Source: Eubacteriales bacterium (lineage in GTDB: Bacteria; Bacillota; Clostridia; Peptostreptococcales; Anaerovoracaceae). Taken from it: a DNA stretch of 15,958 nt. Both the position numbers and the translations under genes were made by a program. The stretch is taken from assembly GCA_029098205.1 (NCBI GenBank), contig JAQXNW010000010.1:1-15958 (forward strand), written 5' to 3'. Shown here piece after piece: positions 13,165-15,958 of the stretch. Under the pieces are notes generated by a model, which saw only the letters and a program-made list of their open reading frames with translations, had not been told where the DNA came from and ran no database searches. How positions within the stretch are numbered: the first letter of the stretch is position 1; every line of letters starts with the position of its first letter.

Positions 13165-14196
13165 TTATTTTTCTCTTTCCGAAAAACGGAACATAGACTT
13201 TCTCAGTTCGTTCGTCTGATCGTAGCGCTTGCCTCCCCAATAGATACGACCCTGGATCTCACACTTTGGATTCGGGGTGACGTCTTTCATGATATATTTT
13301 AAAAATTCTTCAAATCCGGTACGGTCTACGATGTAACCTATATGCTCCTTGCTCTCCACGGCTTCTCTATCCAGATATTCATCGAGATATGCATAAACAT
13401 TGCAGATTATCTTTTTTACTGTATCATGATCCGCCCATTTCATGAAATCCTCTGCAAGACGCGGATTCTTCTTCCCTGTGCGGCCAAGAAGAACGACGCG
13501 AAAATATTGTTCCTTGCTTCTGGTCCATGCGCGGGTCGGACAATAATTGACGCACACACCGCAGCCAATGCACTTGTTCGTATCCCGCTCGATCTTTCCA
13601 TTCACGACCTTCAGCGCACCTACCGATCTCTTCTTGCAGTACTTGACACACTGCTCGCAGCCGACGCAGCGATCCTTATTATACTGTGGTTCTGTCTGAC
13701 CAATGATACCGAAGTCATTCAGCCGGGTATGCGCGCAGTCATTGGAACATCCGGTAAACGCAATCTTCACATGATGGTCATTCGGAAAAATCGCCTTATC
13801 AATCTCCTGGGCAAAGGCTTTTGTATCATAGCAACCGAAAGGGCACAAAGATTTTCCGGGGCAAGCTACGACATTGCGTGTCCCGGAGGCCGGATATCCA
13901 CCATTATATTCCTCCTGATTCACGCCTCTGTTTTCTATGATCAGCTGAAGAGCCTGGTTAACCTCTTCCACATCCGCAAGATCGATGCCCGGAATTTCAA
14001 AACCCTGACGGTTAGTGATATTCACCATGCCGTTTCCGTACTTCTTCGCGATATCAACAACCCTCTGAAGCGATTCTGCATCAATTTCTCCGCCCGGACA
14101 GCGTACACGAGAAGCGGTCTCCCCCCTTACCTTAGAATAACGGAAGGCGTTTTTCTTCAGTTTTTTCATGTCGGTATCCAAATTTGTATAATTCAT
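13165..14196 (-). CDS. asrC: Anaerobic sulfite reductase subunit C (AsrC), siroheme subunit
   Basis: AsrC is the catalytic subunit reducing sulfite to sulfide. The siroheme/[4Fe-4S] ligands appear as C112 and C118 (CPGKSLC) and C150 and C154 (TGCSNDC). A nitrite/sulfite-reductase ferredoxin-like half-domain precedes them (about 25-95). Two ferredoxin [4Fe-4S] motifs follow, C177-C180-C183-C187 and C209-C212-C215-C219. The 343-residue length fits the family. GGGAGG lies seven bases before the ATG. It follows asrB by 14 bp and is followed by siroheme synthesis genes, supplying its own cofactor. Confidence 0.96.
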   Translation of the reverse strand: MNYTNLDTDMKKLKKNAFRYSKVRGETASRVRCPGGEIDAESLQRVVDIAKKYGNGMVNITNRQGFEIPGIDLADVEEVNQALQLIIENRGVNQEEYNGGYPASGTRNVVACPGKSLCPFGCYDTKAFAQEIDKAIFPNDHHVKIAFTGCSNDCAHTRLNDFGIIGQTEPQYNKDRCVGCEQCVKYCKKRSVGALKVVNGKIERDTNKCIGCGVCVNYCPTRAWTRSKEQYFRVVLLGRTGKKNPRLAEDFMKWADHDTVKKIICNVYAYLDEYLDREAVESKEHIGYIVDRTGFEEFLKYIMKDVTPNPKCEIQGRIYWGGKRYDQTNELRKSMFRFSEREK

Positions 14197-14210
14197 ACGC
14201 GCACCTCCCG

Positions 14211-15014
14211 CTAGTCGATCAGAGTTTTATGCTCCGTGAATTTAAACACCGGTCCATCGATGCAGACATATTTGTCATTTATCCGACAATGCCCGCACTT
14301 TCCAATCCCGCAGCTCATCCTTCGGGAATCCGAAATCCAGACATTCTCCTCATTCAGTCCTCTCTTAACAAGTTCGATCATTGTGAACTTGATCATGGGA
14401 GGAGGTCCTACTACAATGGCCTTGCATTGGCTGATATCCCGAATCGGTATCTCCGGTATATATTTAGTCACCAGCCCCACATTGCCTTCATAATCCTCCG
14501 GAGCGCCGTCTACCGTAAGCGTCAGATCGATCTTATCCGCCCACTCCGCCAGATCTTTCTTAAACATAATCTCGCCCGGATCCTTAAATCCGGCAATCAT
14601 ATGCACGTCCTTCGCATATTTCGTATTGCAGAGATACTGAACGACACCTCGAACCGGGGATACCGCTGTACCGCCGGCGACGATGATCAACTCTCCTCCC
14701 TCATATTCATGAACATCAAAGCCATTTCCATAAGGCCCACGAAGGAAGAGATTGTCTCCGGCCTTGCAATTCTCGAACAGATAATCCGTGACCTTTCCCA
14801 CCGCTCTAAGCGTGAGGTCCACATAATCCGATCCAATGCCGCTTACAGATATAGGGCATTCTCCGACCTTCGGGATCGAAATCTGAAAGAATTGTCCCGG
14901 CTTTACATCTCCTGAAAACGTGAAACGGAACGTCCATTCCTGGGCAGTATGTTTTATGATATCCTGAATCTTCGAAGGCATAGGCGCGTATTCATTCTTA
15001 TTTTGGCTGGACAT
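14211..15014 (-). CDS. asrB: Anaerobic sulfite reductase subunit B (AsrB), FAD/NAD(P)H-binding
   Basis: AsrB belongs to the ferredoxin-NADP reductase superfamily and brings electrons from NAD(P)H to AsrA and AsrC. Residues 15-100 form the FAD domain, with LRGPYGNGF near 91-99. Residues 105-230 form the nucleotide domain, with IVAGGTAVSPVRG at 111-123 and VVGPPPM near 201-207. The C terminus binds a [2Fe-2S] cluster through C235, C240, C243 and C251. At 267 residues it has the usual length. GGAGG is nine bases before the ATG. The gene overlaps the end of asrA by 17 bases. Confidence 0.96.
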   Translation of the reverse strand: MSSQNKNEYAPMPSKIQDIIKHTAQEWTFRFTFSGDVKPGQFFQISIPKVGECPISVSGIGSDYVDLTLRAVGKVTDYLFENCKAGDNLFLRGPYGNGFDVHEYEGGELIIVAGGTAVSPVRGVVQYLCNTKYAKDVHMIAGFKDPGEIMFKKDLAEWADKIDLTLTVDGAPEDYEGNVGLVTKYIPEIPIRDISQCKAIVVGPPPMIKFTMIELVKRGLNEENVWISDSRRMSCGIGKCGHCRINDKYVCIDGPVFKFTEHKTLID

Positions 15015-15531
15015 TCTCAGACACCTCCTTCACTCTGGAATTCAATTTATTGATACAATTCGAGAACGATATGTATTCCGGACAAACCGTATCGCAGCGT
15101 CCGCAGCCGACACACATGTCATATCCGAAACGTTTTCTGAAATCATATATTTTATGCAGCACCTTAAAGCGCATTCTTTCGCCATTCGTCTTTCGCATTG
15201 TGAGACCACCTGCCACATCGGTATACCCATCCACCATGCAGGATGCGTTCACGCGGCGCCGTTCTCCCACTCTTCCATTATCCGTATAGAAAATATCCTG
15301 AATGGTAAAGCATGTACAGGTAGGACATACGAAATTGCATCGGCCGCAATTTATACACCGTCTGCTGTATTCGTCCCACATACTGTCTTTGAATAATTCA
15401 AGAGGCACATTTTCCGGTCTTGTGACGCGGAACTCGCTCTTCGTCACATAGCGCGGCTTCACCTCTTCTTCCACAGAATAAGCGCACTGAAACGCACCTT
15501 CCAATTCCTTATCCTTAAGATCAACGAAAAC
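14998..15531 (-). pseudogene. asrA: Anaerobic sulfite reductase subunit A (AsrA), 5' half missing
   Basis: The readable part is about 178 residues and matches the C-terminal half of AsrA, which is normally near 340-350 residues. It contains two ferredoxin-type motifs, CINCGRCNFVC followed by PTC, and CVGCGRCDTVCPEY. The family-like sequence reads upstream through VFVDLKDKELEGAF and then meets a TAG at 15532-15534, where homologues continue with the N-terminal half. No start codon with a ribosome binding site exists here; the TTG at 15504 has none. The missing half should lie beyond 15532 but a phosphoesterase gene is there instead. Either the gene is broken by a rearrangement or the contig is misjoined. 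If real, AsrA would be non-functional and the downstream genes would lose their promoter. Confidence 0.85.
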
Positions 15532-15567
15532 CTATCTTATTCATAATGCTTTTGGTTTTGTTAGTTC

Positions 15568-15958
15568 TTATATCTTTTCTTCCGCAAGGACCTTGTTGTC
15601 AAGGTTGCGGATTGAGATGGTTCCATTGTCCAATATTCCGAAGGTCGGTTCTTTTCCTCCCTTGGGGAATGTGATGGAGCCCGTGTTGCAGATGAGCGTG
15701 CTATGCCCGTCTTCCGTCGTCATTCTTGACAGTTCCCATAGGTGGGTGTGTCCATAGATGACGGCATCGAAGTGCCCGGGGGGCAATGTCTGCTTGTTAT
15801 AGACGTGGCCATGGGTAAGCAGGATCTTTCGTCCTTCATCCACGAGCAATGAGTAGGTCGCCATGATAGGGAACTGGAGGAGCATCTGGTCGACCTCAGA
15901 GTCGCAGTTGCCTCGCACGGCTACAATCTCATCTTTCATGGGATTCAGCGCATCGGCA
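15568..15958 (-). CDS. YfcE/MJ0936-type metallophosphoesterase, 5' end beyond the window
   Basis: The frame is open to the window edge and reads ADALNP before the first internal methionine, as in this family, so the visible part is the C-terminal 129 residues of a protein of about 160-180. Metal-binding motifs RGNCD, THGH and GHTH are present in order, with the product ending KVLAEEKI. Family members are small cytoplasmic metal-dependent phosphodiesterases with poorly known natural substrates. It points the same way as asrA, 34 bp upstream of the asrA break, and has no functional link with sulfite reduction. Its presence here marks the junction described for asrA. Confidence 0.85.
   Translation of the reverse strand, partial: ADALNPMKDEIVAVRGNCDSEVDQMLLQFPIMATYSLLVDEGRKILLTHGHVYNKQTLPPGHFDAVIYGHTHLWELSRMTTEDGHSTLICNTGSITFPKGGKEPTFGILDNGTISIRNLDNKVLAEEKI

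Noticed and set aside
1..15958. CRISPR arrays, phage genes, toxin-antitoxin or defence modules
   Set aside because: No direct-repeat array, integrase, capsid, nuclease or toxin-like gene was found; all large frames belong to metabolic or transport families.

Overview
The window looks like a chromosomal piece of an anaerobic Firmicute of the Clostridia type. It carries AsrABC-type sulfite reductase genes, hypFCDE hydrogenase-maturation genes, luxS, short paired chromate transporters, strong GGAGG ribosome binding sites, intrinsic terminators and extended -10 promoters. The genus cannot be named from sequence alone. A metagenomic origin is possible because the right edge holds a suspicious junction.

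Layout, left to right. Positions 1-432 hold a tRNA cluster: the 3' part of a probable tRNA-Asp, then tRNA-His, tRNA-Gln and tRNA-Cys, with hairpins and a final terminator. Positions 433-1080 hold no intact gene but carry the decayed remains of a small membrane-protein gene and perhaps of its upstream partner. Positions 1155-2356 (+) encode a translationally coupled pair of short chromate-type transporters. Positions 2396-2460 hold a 57-bp MITE-like inverted repeat with IS3-like ends and flanking AATA repeats. Positions 2479-7327 (-) are the operon hypF-hypC-hypD-hypE, which builds the Fe(CN)2CO group of [NiFe] hydrogenases. No hydrogenase and no hypA or hypB is in view.

Positions 7517-15531 (-) form one long run of tightly packed genes, in transcription order: asrA (broken), asrB, asrC, a precorrin-2 dehydrogenase/porphobilinogen deaminase fusion, a uroporphyrinogen-III methyltransferase/synthase fusion, hemB, a DUF819 membrane protein, and luxS. 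An intrinsic terminator at 7438-7463 follows. The logic is clear for most of it. HemB, HemC and HemD build uroporphyrinogen III, the CobA and SirC domains take it to sirohydrochlorin, and siroheme is the cofactor of AsrC, which reduces sulfite to sulfide with electrons passed by AsrA and AsrB. LuxS adds a sulfur-amino-acid recycling and AI-2 step. The role of DUF819 is unknown.

Positions 15568-15958 (-) hold the 3' part of a YfcE/MJ0936-type metallophosphoesterase. The asrA reading frame stops abruptly at 15531, inside what should be the middle of the protein, a few tens of bases from the phosphoesterase stop codon. This is either a real rearrangement or an assembly chimera.

The best leads are the single siroheme/sulfite-reductase operon with two enzyme fusions, the DUF819-luxS pairing, the tiny MITE, the decayed operon next to the tRNAs, and the promoter-terminator unit between luxS and hypF. 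I did not find a clearly new defence or mobile system.
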